Origin: Meghimatium bilineatum
Taxonomy: Eukaryota; Mollusca; Gastropoda; Stylommatophora; Philomycidae
Assembly: GCA_034231615.1 (NCBI GenBank)
Contig: CM067311.1
Location: 21,828,173-21,892,172, forward strand
DNA length: 64,000 nt
Direction of reading: 5' to 3'
The notes below the pieces were generated by a model, which was given only the letters and a program-made list of their open reading frames with translations, did no database searches and had not been told where the DNA came from. This document shows, in pieces, positions 10,683-21,778 of this stretch. The position numbers and the translations under genes were made by a program. Every line of letters starts with the position of its first letter. Position 1 is the first letter of the stretch.

Positions 10683-11297
10683 GTTAAACAGCCACGTTTA
10701 TTTATTAGTCTAGGATAAACAGCCCCGCTTATTTATTACTCTAAGATAAACTGCCCCGCTTATTTATTAGTCTAAGATAACAGCCACGCTTATTTATTAG
10801 TCTAAGATAAACAGCCCCGCTTATTTATTAGTCTAAGATAAACTGCCCCGCTTATTTATTAGTCTAAGATAACAGCCTCGCTTATTTATTAGTCTAAGAT
10901 AAACAGCCCCGCTTATTTATTAGTCTAAGATAAACTGCCCCGCTTATTTATTAGTCTAAGATAACAGCCACGCTTATTTATTAGTCTAAGATAAACAGCC
11001 CCGCTTATTTATTAGTCTAAGATAACAGCCACGCTTATTTATTAGTCTAAGATAACAGCCACGCTTATTTATTAGTCTAAGATAAACTGCCCGCTTATTT
11101 ATTAGTCTAAGATAAACTGCCACGCTTATTTATTAGTCTAAGATAACAGCCACGCTTTTTTATTAGTCTAAGATAAACTGCCCCGCTTATTTATTAGTCT
11201 AAGATAACAGCCCCGCTTATTTATTAGTCTAAGATAACAGTCCCGCTTATTTATTAGTCTAAGATAACAGCCCCGCTTATTTATTAGTCTAAGATAA
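10683..11297. repeat. satellite, 30/31-bp unit, ~20 copies, trimeric higher-order order at the left
   Basis: The unit is TTATTTATTAGTCTAAGATA plus A(A)CAGCCCCGC. Three variants (ACAGCCACG, AACAGCCCCG, AACTGCCCCG) follow in a regular three-step order through about the first nine units, giving a ~92-bp higher-order period. The order then breaks down to the right. The antisense frame with a YLRLINKRG repeat is a by-product. Confidence 0.9.
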
Positions 11298-11349
11298 ACT
11301 ATTATTTTATTAGATAAAATAGTCTTTAAAAAGTGGAGAGTGTCGCAGT

Positions 11350-11530
11350 AACCAAACAAATAAGTGATAAATATTACATAAAGTACAAAGGTTACTATTA
11401 AAGCCTAACTATCAATGTAAAAATACATAATATCAATAAGCAAAAGAACAAGGACTTCCTGTCACGATCCGGTCCAACTGGGACCTATCTCAAGAAATAT
11501 ATAAAATAACCAATGAACACAGAAACATAG
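11350..11530. repeat. dispersed repeat R, copy 2
   Basis: Shares CACGATCCGGTCCAACTGGG and ACCTATCTCAAGAAA blocks, with AT-rich context, with 3480-3650. Confidence 0.4.
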
Positions 11531-12130
11531 AAATGTAAAGGATTATTTTGAGACGTCCTTCTTACTGTAACACGCCACAACTAGACACACTCAAGCAATT
11601 GTTGAATTATGTGCGCTCAAAATAATTACGCACCATTGACACACAGAAATTCCCATAGATTCAAAGAAATGAGATACCAAAAGTGATGAAAAATCACCTG
11701 TTAGGGTGATAAGTCAGATCACATTAAAGTACAACGCAAAAGATGAAAATAAAAAATGAACACAAACCACACACACACACAAACCGAATATTATGTATAA
11801 GGAAAACAACATGAGGACAAAAGCAGAGTTGGAGGCCACATCTTAACAAATTAAGTACCTCCGCACCTCCGGACATTCTAATAAAAAACAAAATTCTCTC
11901 TCAATTCAATCTTTAGGAAGAAAGCGTGTGTAAAACTAATCCATGAGTCACAAGATAACTTCATTAGCTAAGGAGGAAAATATATATGATAGAGTGAGAA
12001 CATTTTACACATTATTCAATAATAAAATATTTAAGGATATCGACATCGATTTTTCACGGACCTCCCAAAAATATTGGCAGGTGCAGAAGTCGTAAATGTA
12101 ACCAAACTGTGTATACGTGTTAGTGAGGTA
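11531..12130. other. no recognisable feature
   Basis: AT-rich sequence with a short CA run near 11768-11782. No domain or shared repeat seen. Confidence 0.5.
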
Positions 12131-12132
12131 TA

Positions 12133-12694
12133 AGAGGTATAAGAACAACAACCAAACTACAAGTATATCATGCTGCTGTTATACCAACCTTACTATACGC
12201 CTGCGAAACGTGGACAGTGTATGCTAGACATGCAAGAAAGTTAAATCATTTCCATCTTACCTGCCTACGTAAATTACTAAACATCCATTGGTGGGACAAA
12301 GTACCAGACTACGAGGTCTTGGAAAAATCAACCTCAATAAGCATCCACACAATACTTATGAAGGCGCAAGCACGCTGGGCAGGCCATCTTGTGCGTATGG
12401 AGAACTCGCGTTTGCCAAAACAAATATATTATGGAGAACTCAAGGCAGGATTTCGAAATCTGGTGGACAGAAAAAGCGTTTCAAAGACACGCTCAAGTCA
12501 TCCTTGAAACATCTTAACATTGACGTAGGCGCTTGGGAGAGCCTCGCTCAGGATAGAACAGCATGGCGTTACAGCATTAGAACGGGAGCACTAGCGGCGG
12601 AAGAATTCAGACAAGAAACTGCAAGACAGAAGCGGACACGTAGAAAAGAAAAAACATCTCAACCTCACACAGATACCTTCTATTGTTGTCAATT
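12133..12694 (+). mobile_element. LINE-B 3' region (RT C-terminus), cut by the assembly gap
   Basis: The plus strand encodes RGIRTTTKLQVYHAAVIPT, LLYACETWTVYARHARKL, NIHWWDKVPDYEVLEK and ARWAGHLVRMENSRLPKQ. After one frameshift near 12455 it continues GGQKKRFKDTLKSSLKHLNI, WESLAQDRTAWR and a basic tail ending DTFYCCQ at the gap. This is the thumb and connection part of a LINE-B reverse transcriptase. CCQ probably starts the C-terminal C2H2 finger seen at 60550-60620, which would lie in the gap. Apart from the frameshift it is one of the better preserved LINE-B copies here. Confidence 0.8.
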
Positions 12695-12794
12695 NNNNNN
12701 NNNNNNNNNNNNNNNNNNNNNNNNNNNNNNNNNNNNNNNNNNNNNNNNNNNNNNNNNNNNNNNNNNNNNNNNNNNNNNNNNNNNNNNNNNNNNN
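12695..12794. other. assembly gap (100 N)
   Basis: Exactly 100 undetermined bases, the conventional placeholder for a gap of unknown size. The elements left (LINE-B) and right (LINE-D) are different families, so their adjacency is not proven. Confidence 1.
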
Positions 12795-13815
12795 TGGGAG
12801 ACATGGGCTTCCCCAAACATCTAATATATCTTATTGAAATACTATATCACTAACAACCAGCAGTAGTAAGAGTGGATGGAGAAACATCTAAATGGTTCAC
12901 AATTAAGGTGAAGTGAGACAGGGGTGCATTCTATCCCCGTATCTTTTTAACATCTATGCAGAGAATATAATGTGAAATGTAAGAGAAGAACCAGGGGAAA
13001 ATGAGTTTCATCCAATAAACATCGGTGGGTACAAGATTCCATAAATAAGATATGCAGACGACACAATCCTCCTTACTACACATCCTGAGGGACTGAAACA
13101 GCTTATCACAACAACAAAGAAATACAGCGAGATCCAAAATCTATATCTAAACGCACAGAAAACAAAAATTATGACAACAGACCAAACAAAGATCAAACCA
13201 ATAATCAACATAGACAATATAGAACTAGAATGTGTAAACAAATTAGAATATCTGGGAGCAAATATAAACAGTTCCTGAGATTGTTCAGTCGAGATTAGAA
13301 GAAGACTCACACTTGCAACACTCAAATTAACACAAATGAGAAAGCTATGGCAAAATAGTAGGCCTAATAACGACACTAAATTAACCATTTTAAGATCATG
13401 TGTTTTTCCAGTGGCAACATATGGATGCAAGATTTGGACTTTTAAACAAGATAAATCCCAAAGAATAAATTCATTTGAAATGAAGTGCTACAGAAAGATC
13501 CTACGAATATCATAGACAGAGAAAAAGAAGAACATTGAAGTTTTGAAATTACTGAAACTAAACGAGGAGTGGCTTCTAAATACCGTCATAAGTAGGAAGC
13601 TACAGTATTTTTTGACACTTAAAGCGATGTGATGATATCGAAAGGCTGATTTTCGAAGGCAAAGTACCGGAAAGATTAGAAGAGAAAGACCAAGAAGAAG
13701 ATGGACCAGCGACATCGAAGAATGTATGGATATGTCTTTGGCCAATGCAGGCCTGCTTGCCCGGAGCAGAGATGTGTTCAGAGTATCCAACGACGAAGAC
13801 AATGTTCTGGAAAGA
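12795..13815 (+). mobile_element. LINE-D reverse transcriptase fragment, stop-riddled
   Basis: The plus strand gives GFPKHLIYLIEI, VRQGCILSPYLFNIYAENI, IGGYKIP, IRYADDTILLTTHPEGLKQL, LNAQKTKIMTT, LEYLGANINSS, VEIRRRLTLAT, KLWQNS, LRSCVFPVATYGCKIWTF, INSFEMKCYRKILRIS and NIEVLKLL. The catalytic YADD (13051-13062) is intact, but at least six in-frame TGA/TAA/TAG codons interrupt one essentially continuous frame. The order RT motif B (RQGC), motif C (YADD), then the YLG and EMKCYRKILRI segments is standard for LINE ORF2. The 5' part (endonuclease, motif A) is missing or lies in the gap. The 3' end meets (TA)n. Confidence 0.85.
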
Positions 13816-13827
13816 ATATGTCACTTG

Positions 13828-13984
<157 letters not shown>

Positions 13985-13989
13985 TAGTA

Positions 13990-14850
13990 ATGAAATACTA
14001 ATTGATATTATCCAATCATAACAGTGTTAAATTAAGTTCAGTGATGTTAGGATATCCATGTCACTTCAGATGGAAATAGCAACGCAAGTTGTAAATTAAA
14101 TATCACACGAGAGGAGGGTGCATTTTATACCATTACTATAACGCTTAGTTACTCGTTCAATCAAGTGACTGAGATTTCATTACTACTGTCAACTGTGGTA
14201 ACACTCGTGATTTGAATAACAACAATTCCATTTCTGGATACAACAGTACGGAATTATGACGGCATTTAAAAGGTTGTCCCAAGACTCGAACCTCATACGC
14301 CCAGTGATCAATAACAACTTAATCGAGTAAGACTTTTGTGTATCTTATGGTTTTTATCGTAATTTCCTGAACATTTCTATTAATTTTTCATTCTCGTGAT
14401 GTATTTGGAAGCTTCCATGTTTGTTGATCGTGTGATATTTGTCTTTGTCGTCATCAAGAATAACGGTCGATATAATATATTTGTCTGTGTTCAGTGCAAG
14501 TTATTACTAGAAGAACTTGCATGTATGTGTAATTTGTGTTGACATAATTCGAATTAGATACGTATTTCGAGGTGGTTGAAACAAATGATTTCAGAAAACA
14601 TGGCATTTATGAGTTTAACATGATTTTTGAGTAATATTCATTTCGCGGATGTCGCTCGATGAATTAGCAAAAACCCTTTGTCTTAAAGCTGTGTTTTCAA
14701 TTGCATGGATAAGGTTTAAGAATTGTGTACAACCTTCTGATAGTTATCAGGAAATGGGTATATGTAATAACATTCTGGGAAGACCGAGGAAGGTCGTCAC
14801 GGTTACGGAGTAAGTGATGAAGATGTAATCAGCGTAACATATTTAATTAC
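13990..14850. other. mostly unrecognised; weak tRNA-like B box on minus strand
   Basis: No reading frame of interest. The reverse complement of about 14275-14330 contains AGGTTCGAGTCTTGGG, close to a Pol III B-box, but I cannot fold a cloverleaf around it. It may be a decayed tRNA-SINE. Confidence 0.3.
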
Positions 14851-14879
14851 AAATGTCTGTACATGTTCGTTACCAGAAC

Positions 14880-15120
14880 CTGAATGGGAACCAAAAATCG
14901 CAGTACTGTTACCTGGCATGTATGTTGTATAGAGAAAGAAGGTTTTTTCTGTCTATCTCCAGCATTATGTATAAAGATCGTAGTAATTTTCCTGCCGTGC
15001 CAGGTTGTCAAACTGTAATATTTTCTCACATTATCGCCCTCTGTCTCTGTTACCTTCAATCCTTCTGTTGTGACTATGTTCTCCAAACCTCACTGTCTCA
15101 TGAAGTTGCCAAAACAAAAG
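14880..15120 (-). mobile_element. LINE-C 3' end fragment
   Basis: The minus strand matches the last part of LINE-C (GLENIVTT, RDRGRQREKIL, DNLA-type frame for LTTWxGKE, LIHN) across two frameshifts. The 3' terminus seen in other copies (MSAYATRHGT) is replaced here. Its breakpoint in the SSFFGH region shows a different lesion from the other two LINE-C copies. Confidence 0.6.
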
Positions 15121-15429
15121 ATGATTACTCGTTAGTTAATTAGTTAGTTAATTAAATACATGGTGTGTATTTATTTAAATATTTGTTGTGTTGGTGTGTA
15201 TGGTTGCAAAATAGTTGTTTAAGTGTATAACTACACGGTGTGTATGTTTGTTAATATCTAATGTATTAGCGTGTACTTACGTGGTGTGTATGTTTGTACA
15301 TATATGTTGTGGATAAATGTTCTACCTCTTCTGATATCAAACACAAAACATCCAGTCCTATATTTGTCATCTATAAAGACTTCTCCATCAAACACAAAAT
15401 ATCCAATCCTATATTTGTCATCTGTAGAG

Positions 15430-15600
15430 AGATTAGTTTTTGGTCGTTCTTTGTCCATCACAGTTGGTATAGCATCGCCGCTAATGTGGGCCAGACTGTC
15501 ACTATGTGAAATAGCGACGCTAGCTGAACAGTCCTGTAAAATATGTTCTTATTGCTGTGCTAATCCTCCGCAGATGCAAGTAGCAGATCACTGATGCCGA
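15430..15600 (-). mobile_element. LINE-E 3' end fragment
   Basis: The minus strand reads SATCICGGLAQQ, stop, EHILQDCS, the C-x-C...H-x-L-x-x-C tail of the RNase H-bearing LINE-E family. Downstream of it two ~40-bp direct repeats (CCTATATTTGTCATCT boxes at 15357 and 15407) extend the frame but are not part of the family. Confidence 0.55.
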
Positions 15601-15639
15601 TTCTATGTGTGTTTGAGATAACAATGGTCTTCTCGTTTC

Positions 15640-15790
15640 TTGTGTTTTTCTGTAGGATGTAGTCCTGAGAAAGCAATGTGTTGTGTCATGGTTTACATGG
15701 GATATCTATGACTTTCGGTCTGTGTAGTGTGACTATGACCATCGTTGTGATGGGCCAGACAACCTACCTCAAAATCCCACTTTAAGTAAT
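15640..15790 (-). mobile_element. SINE-S copy, diverged
   Basis: Blocks GGATGTAGTCCTGAGAAAG, TGTTGTGTCATGGTTTAC and GATATCTATGACTTTCGGTC are reverse-complement matches to the SINE-S middle. No (GAA)n end remains. Confidence 0.55.
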
Positions 15791-16290
15791 CGTACGACAT
15801 ACATTTCAGTTCTGCTATTCTCTGCTTCCCTTTCGCTCCCGACAACACAATTTCGACTTTTGTTGAATTTGATGATGTTGTCTTGCGCAGGTCTTTGTTT
15901 ACACATTTAGCTGTTAGTTCTCTCCACGAAATCGTATAGTTTGTTTTAGCAGAGAATTTGTTTCCATGAGACTTTATATGGCACTTTTCATTTTTTTAGA
16001 TGTTTTATTTAGCAGGTGCACGTATTTAGATATCATTTGTTGTAAAATGAATCAGTCACTGGAAAGCTGCAATGTTCTTTGTTTTGCGTGTGTACCGTTT
16101 GTGTTCAAGTCTGTCACTCAGAACTGTTTCAAAAGTTTCCGCCTTCTGTCACATTTTCCCAGCTATTGTCTATCTTTCTTTCTCTGTGACATGCCCTTTA
16201 CAGAACGTTGTCTTCACTGTCATTCTGTACCCCTGTCGGTTCTGGGCAAGCTGCCAAGGGATAGAAGTTCCAGTGTCGGGTAACAACCAT
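15785..16290 (-). pseudogene. unrecognised decayed coding-like stretch
   Basis: The minus strand contains unusually well-formed peptide segments. From 16260 downwards these include GYRMTVKTTFCKGHVTEKER, stop, TIAGKM, stop, QKAETFETVLSDRLEHKRYT. Nearer 15930 come TISWRELTAKCVNKDLRK and VEIVLSGAKGKQRIAELKC. Charged, low-stop, non-repetitive segments like this look like a former protein rather than noise, but I cannot place the family. It could be part of a retrotransposon or a processed host pseudogene. Two stops interrupt the first segment. Confidence 0.35.
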
Positions 16291-16525
16291 AAATAGGAAA
16301 TGGGTTAGTTAGATAGCAGTCGTCGGTTCATCATCACAGCAAACTGGACACGTCCATATTTGCCTCCGGTCTCTCCCTGAGTGTATCCGCGATTACACTT
16401 ATGCTGACAGTACATGTTCTATGATTATAGGAAATGGGCTGATGGGGCAAATATGAAAATGAACAAAATTAGGTATAAGTGTTATCAAAATAAGTCATAA
16501 TACAATCTGACAACGAGACACAGTG

Positions 16526-16566
16526 GCAGACGACGTTTCGAATAAAAAACACTTCATCAGGACAAA
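16526..16566 (-). ncRNA. hammerhead-ribozyme-like motif (degenerate)
   Basis: The minus strand reads GTC-CTGATGA-(14 nt)-GAAAC-GTC. CTGATGA and GAAA are the two conserved core boxes of hammerhead ribozymes, and GTC is the preferred cleavage triplet. Such motifs are known from Penelope-like elements and retrozymes of invertebrates. The intervening 14 nt would be helix II but pair poorly, so this copy is probably inactive or coincidental. No Penelope coding sequence was found nearby. Confidence 0.4.
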
Positions 16567-16599
16567 CAAAAACCACAGTAAACAAATCTTACATGGAGA

Positions 16600-17100
16600 C
16601 ACACATGGTTGTGATAGGAAGGAAAGAAAAGGGGAGAAGGAAGAACAGTAGCGAATGGATGATGGAGGAAGCAAAGTTAGGGCAGCATGACAAGGAAGAA
16701 GAAGGTGTTGGGGAAGATAGTGGTAAGTAAGGAGGAAAAAGTAGTCTGAATAAGTGCAATTATATAATGCAAGTTAAAAAAAATAAATTGAAAATGCGTA
16801 TCTCGAAAATAGTCAGCGGGAAAAAAGGAAGGAAGTATGTAACCAAGATGCCAGGTTAAATTGCAGATAGTGGCCATTTCCCACCCATTGAAAGACATAG
16901 AGGCAAGAAAAAAACTCACGGGGAAATAAGAACCAATAAAATCGGACAAAGGCCGAACTAACAAAGACAGGGAGATGAAATAGCGCGCGGCAAACAAGAA
17001 CCTAAGCGTAAGGCAGGAACGTATCAGCTAAAACCGGGGGGGGGGGGTTATCAGTATCCATGACTCGAACCAAATGGCATATAGAAACAGATAGTAAGAG
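16600..17100. other. purine-rich unclassified sequence with a 13-base G run
   Basis: GGAAG/GAAGG-rich sequence and a G run near 17035-17047. It may belong to the same element as the hammerhead-like motif. The minus-strand hydrophobic 106-codon frame is compositional. Confidence 0.35.
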
Positions 17101-17104
17101 ATGT

Positions 17105-17526
17105 TTGATTGTTTGTTTGTTTGTTTTGCCTTCGCTCCATTGTAACCAGCATGGATATCTGTGCGATTTCAGCCGGAAGCGTGATTACGTTGATTCACCG
17201 TTCTGCGCGGTGTAGGCCTAGCACATCCAATTTCGGCATGCCTTGATAATTCGGACACTCCCAATCCGTCGCCTGGCATACGGGTGTGTGTGACTCTTCG
17301 CCCAGACGATTGTTGCTCACGTCTGTCTCGCACGAGGTGTTCCACCGTCTATGAACTTTCCTCATGTCCAATTGGACGTACTGTGCCTGTGCCCATCGGG
17401 TACTGAACCGTTTCTCATCTATGAGCCTGGTTCCTTAAGAGGAAGAACTCAACAGAATCGTAGGACCCTGTCTCTTTCGCCTTCTTTCTCTCTGCAAGTG
17501 TATTTCCGGTATAGGAAAACCTGACA
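17105..17526 (+). mobile_element. family C repeat, left arm of an inverted pair
   Basis: A GC-richer repeat starting after (TGTT)n with CTTCGCTCCATTGTAACCAG, then TTACGTTG, GTAGGCCTAGCACATCC, GCATGCCTTGA, CTCGCACGAGGTGTTCCAC, CCATCGGGTACTGAACCG, GAGCCTGGTTCC and the terminal TATTTCCGGTATAGGAAAA. Other copies lie at 17813-18260 (minus), 45812-46830 and 61880-62610. Relative to those it lacks an internal ~150 bp. No recognised protein. Confidence 0.75.
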
Positions 17527-17544
17527 GGAAATGAATTCAAACCG

Positions 17545-17790
17545 TGCACTCAAAGTCACCAGAACGGACCAATCGAGACAAGGGCTATTACAACAACAAC
17601 AAACATCCCGTACAGGTATTGAAATATCCTCAGTAACAACAAACATATAAGATAATATCCGTATTAGTTATACAAGGGCCGATATGTCTTCTTTTAAACA
17701 TGGATAACATATATAGACAATACAATTTTGCTTCAAATAATTGTTTATACAAGTAAAACTTGTTATAGTAGATTATAGTCATTGTGAATA
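17545..17790. mobile_element. half-copy of the 6-kb foldback element
   Basis: Collinear with the left arm at 6120-6345: ACCAATCGAGACAAGG, CAACAAACATCC, TATCCTCAGTAACA, AACATATAAGATAATATCCG, TAGACAATACAATTTTGC and TTCAAATAATTGTTTATAC. It fills the spacer between two inverted family C repeats. Confidence 0.75.
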
Positions 17791-17812
17791 TAGCCCTGGC
17801 CCAATTCTACTA

Positions 17813-18260
17813 TCAAACTTTCCTATACCGGAAATACACTTGCAGAGAGAAAGGGTTCAGTACCTTATGGGCTCAGGCGCTATTGGGACAAGGTCGCTCA
17901 GCTCGAGATTGTCTTGCTCTCAAACGCGTGGTGTGAGACTCGAACTTGGACGAGGGGTTCACTATGTCGGTGAACGACGACTCGGGTAGGAGGGCGAACG
18001 ATCCAGGGTCCAACTCTTCTGGCGAATTATTCCTCATACGGAACCAGGCTCGCGGATGAGAAACGGTTCAGTACCCGATGGGCACAGGCAGAGTACGTCC
18101 AACTGCTCGAGATGAGTTCATCGCTCGACAAGGGTCATGGCGAAGAGGCACTACACACAAGCGTGCCCGGCGACAGACAGAGGCTGTCACGGACTAGGGA
18201 CCAAACCCGAACTAAAGAAATGACGAAAACGGAAGTGCTGGACCTCGGACGTCCAGGTCA
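17813..18260 (-). mobile_element. family C repeat, right arm of an inverted pair
   Basis: Reverse complement of the family C 3' portion: TTTCCTATACCGGAAATACA, GGTTCAGTACC, GTGTGAGACTCGAACTTGG, GGAACCAGGCTCGCGGATG and AACGGTTCAGTACCCGATGG. It is more complete than the left arm in its middle and ends in unrelated sequence near 18260. Confidence 0.7.
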
Positions 18261-18399
18261 CAGAGTGGCCAACCGGGGTGCAAATAATCACAGTTCTACT
18301 GTGGAACTTGCAGCACAACGTACTTCACACTCCCCGGCGGAAAGCACATGATAAATGCGTTGTGGTTACATGAGAGCGAACGCTGAAGAAGAAGAAGAG

Positions 18400-18915
<516 letters not shown>

Positions 18916-19460
18916 AAATCACACCAGTCGCTTTTTTGCTATTCCTGTACCCATTTCTTAAGATTTGGTTGACGTAAGTGTCTTTTGTGGCCGACGAAAG
19001 TTAATATAACAGAACATTATTATTATTAGAGAATGTCATCTTTCAGGTTGTATGAAATAAACATAATTATTGTTATATCTTGAAATGTAAATAATCCCTG
19101 AAATTTAAGGTAGAAATTTAATGCTGCTGTCAAAGCTTATTGTTCTGAGTTCATTCTCAAATTTCATTCAAAGATTGTTATTGTTACTGCTACTTATTTT
19201 TTCAACAACGCATCTTCTTTCTTTTATGAATGACCTGAACTCCTCATGATTACGTTCGTGTTGACAATATATTCTATTGTTTATTCGTTATCTTTGACAA
19301 CTAACCCGTCTGCCACTAGCAACTATGTTATTCATCATCACCATCACTCCCAATAATTTATAGATTATGTTTCATGTTCGTAAATGGTAGATTTGTATAG
19401 AGTTTTGCTTCACACCAAGAAAGCTCTAACTCTGAGAGGTAGGCAGATCTCTGAGAAGAG
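18916..19460. other. no recognisable feature
   Basis: AT-rich, with short frames only. Confidence 0.5.
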
Positions 19461-19469
19461 CTCAGTACT

Positions 19470-19580
19470 CAGAGGTGTGTGTATACATTACTCAGTACTC
19501 AGTACTTATTACTCAGTACTCAGTACTTATTACTCAGTACTCAGTACTTATTACTCAGTACTCAGAGGTGTGTGTATACA
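19470..19580. repeat. short tandem array of ACTCAGTACTCAGTACTTATT
   Basis: Three to four units of about 24 bp, built from AGTACTCAGTACT sub-units. They are bounded on both sides by the same block, CAGAGGTGTGTGTATACAT (19471 and 19562). Confidence 0.85.
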
Positions 19581-19599
19581 TAAAACATGATCCACCTTT

Positions 19600-20160
19600 G
19601 AGTATATATGCATTCAGTCACATTAAAGCCTGCAACAATTTTGACTTCTCAGTGTTGGTCACTTGTACAATATGTTGGTCACTTGCACACATGCAATATG
19701 AACAGGAAAGATAGATAAGCAAATTCTGCTGACGGCGCAATTTAGTGCGTATCTCCAAAACATTCTTCATCTAAGAGAACACATGTTTACTTGCACACAC
19801 GAAAAAATCTTTTTTCTCAACCTTTGCTATACTAATGTCAATCATTACCAATAGCCTTGAAATTACTGACTATTGTGAATAATTCCAGGTTTTCGCGACC
19901 TTTGGCAGAATTTTATTTTCCTGAAGCCCGGCCGTTTTGTCCCTGGATTCTTCCATTAGCGTCAATGACACACAGTTTTAATAATGAAGTATTGCAGACC
20001 GGAGGTACATGAATGAGTGAGTGAAAAATGGAAAATGAGAGTTTTAAAAATGTCTGGTTAGGACACTGGTGTTACGTACGTCAATATTCATAGAAGAAAC
20101 CGGGAACTATAAAAAATATAGCATGTTCTGTCGTGACGTCCGATTTAAAAGCTGGTGCAA
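19600..20160. other. no recognisable feature
   Basis: Nothing identifiable on either strand. Confidence 0.5.
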
Positions 20161-20164
20161 CGTT

Positions 20165-20345
20165 ATCGCCAATGTTGATCAAATCTACAAGTGTTCTACA
20201 TACTTTATTGCGAGTTAAAACTTTGTAGACAATTTACGAGCGTTCAACAGACTTACATGAATGAAATCTGCAAGCGTTCATCAGACTTTATTGCAGAGGT
20301 ACAACTGTGTTGTAGTCAATGTTGATCAAATCTACAAGCGTCCAA
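20165..20345. repeat. tandem repeat, ~65-70 bp, about 3 copies
   Basis: CAATGTTGATCAAATCTACAAG occurs at about 20170 and 20308. Related GCGTTCA(A/T)CAGACTT(A/T) blocks lie between them. Confidence 0.6.
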
Positions 20346-20349
20346 CCCG

Positions 20350-21527
20350 CATGCGGTAACATCTGTTGGTCTCAACAATGACCCACTAGACAAACCAAAA
20401 ACGCCATATTTTTCTGATTTGAGGAGTGGTATCATTATTGCTTCCCTCCATACCTGTGGTCCAGTTTGCATTGAAGATCTGCAGTAGCTTTGCTCTTGCT
20501 GCGGTTCCCAGGTTTGTAATAATTTCATTGGACACTCGATCAACATATCAAGTGGTTTTCACACGCTTCCAGACTACCGACAGATAGCATGCTACAAATG
20601 GTCATGACACATAGACATAACGGCTTTAAAGCCAGAGGCAGACCATGTAAAAGATGGATCACAGAAATCAAAGAAGCCACAGGAACAAGCTTACAAATTG
20701 CACACAAGAAGGCCATCTCCAAGGAAATATTCGGCCCCTGACGCCGCAAGGCAAACAAGGGTCACATCGTATAGATAGATAGACTCCATCAGCTCTTGGG
20801 GACTTCTTCATTTTCAATTTGGATATTGCATGCTCCAGTTCTTTTATTGTGTTTAGTGCTTCCATGACTTCAGGTATATATTCGCCTACAGTTTTTTTGG
20901 TTCTCTCGAACATCCTGTTGTTTGTCTTGGCTAATTTTGACGTTATTGTCTTTTGCAAAAGAATATACAAAGTAATCAGCGGTATTTATACCTGTTAAAA
21001 TGTTTCTGTCTTTGTAAAGTGTGATTCTTGTATTTCTCACTGTACCTTCAACATTTAGTTGTTTTACCAGTTTCAATAACTTCCTAGTCTCTTTCAAAGT
21101 TCAGATTCTATTTTTTCTTTCCAGCTGCCCCTTTTGGCTTGTAAATTGGCTCTTTGAAATATAGCCTTTGTTTGTTGATATTTGTTATGGTGTTCTTGGC
21201 AAGGTCTGTTCTCTGCCTGCTGTCTAGATGTTTCCATCTAATTTTACAGCGTCTCCATTTCATCATTCCAGTAGGGTTTGTAGTTTTTGCGTGCCCCTCT
21301 GGTTATGGTTTTACTAGCAGCATGTAGTATACATCTATTAAATTCACTCACTGCTCTATTGATGTCTTTGTCCAAGTTTATATCCTTAGCTAGAACACTT
21401 TTTAAATGCTGGTACACTTTCCAGTCTGTCCTCTTATAGTTCCACCTAGTGAGTGTGCTGCTGTCCTTGAAAAATTCATTGTGGATTTCCAAAAATACTG
21501 GCCTATGGTCACTACCTCCAAGCTGCT
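20350..21527 (-). mobile_element. LINE-G fragment: endonuclease end, linker and RT start, interrupted by LINE-H
   Basis: The minus strand from 21527 reads [15 protein letters not shown], whose SDH (21505-21513) is the catalytic Ser-Asp-His of the APE-like endonuclease of non-LTR elements. It continues LTRWNYKRTDWKVY, AASKTITRGARKNYKPYW, LKMKKSPRADG(V) and, beyond the inserted LINE-H at 20543-20782, SNEIITNLG..AKLLQIFNANW. This is the region between endonuclease and RT finger domain (the usual motif is KSPGPDGV.NEMI). Frameshifts and stops separate the segments. The endonuclease is cut at 21528 by the (TATC)n tract. Confidence 0.8.
20543..20782 (+). mobile_element. LINE-H 3' end inserted into LINE-G
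   Basis: The plus strand encodes KWFSHASRLPTDSMLQMVM, GRPCKRWITEIKEATGTSLQ and AHKKAISKEIFGP then a stop, with a (ATAG)n tail. This is the extreme C-terminus of a reverse transcriptase whose relative lies at 58386-58745 (FSHVSRLP, THKKVISREFF). It is flanked by ACTCGATCA (20534-20542) and ACTCCATCA (20783-20791), a 9-bp target duplication with one mismatch. The frame is open over its full ~65 codons, so the insertion is comparatively young. Confidence 0.8.
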
Positions 21528-21528
21528 T

Positions 21529-21778
<250 letters not shown>

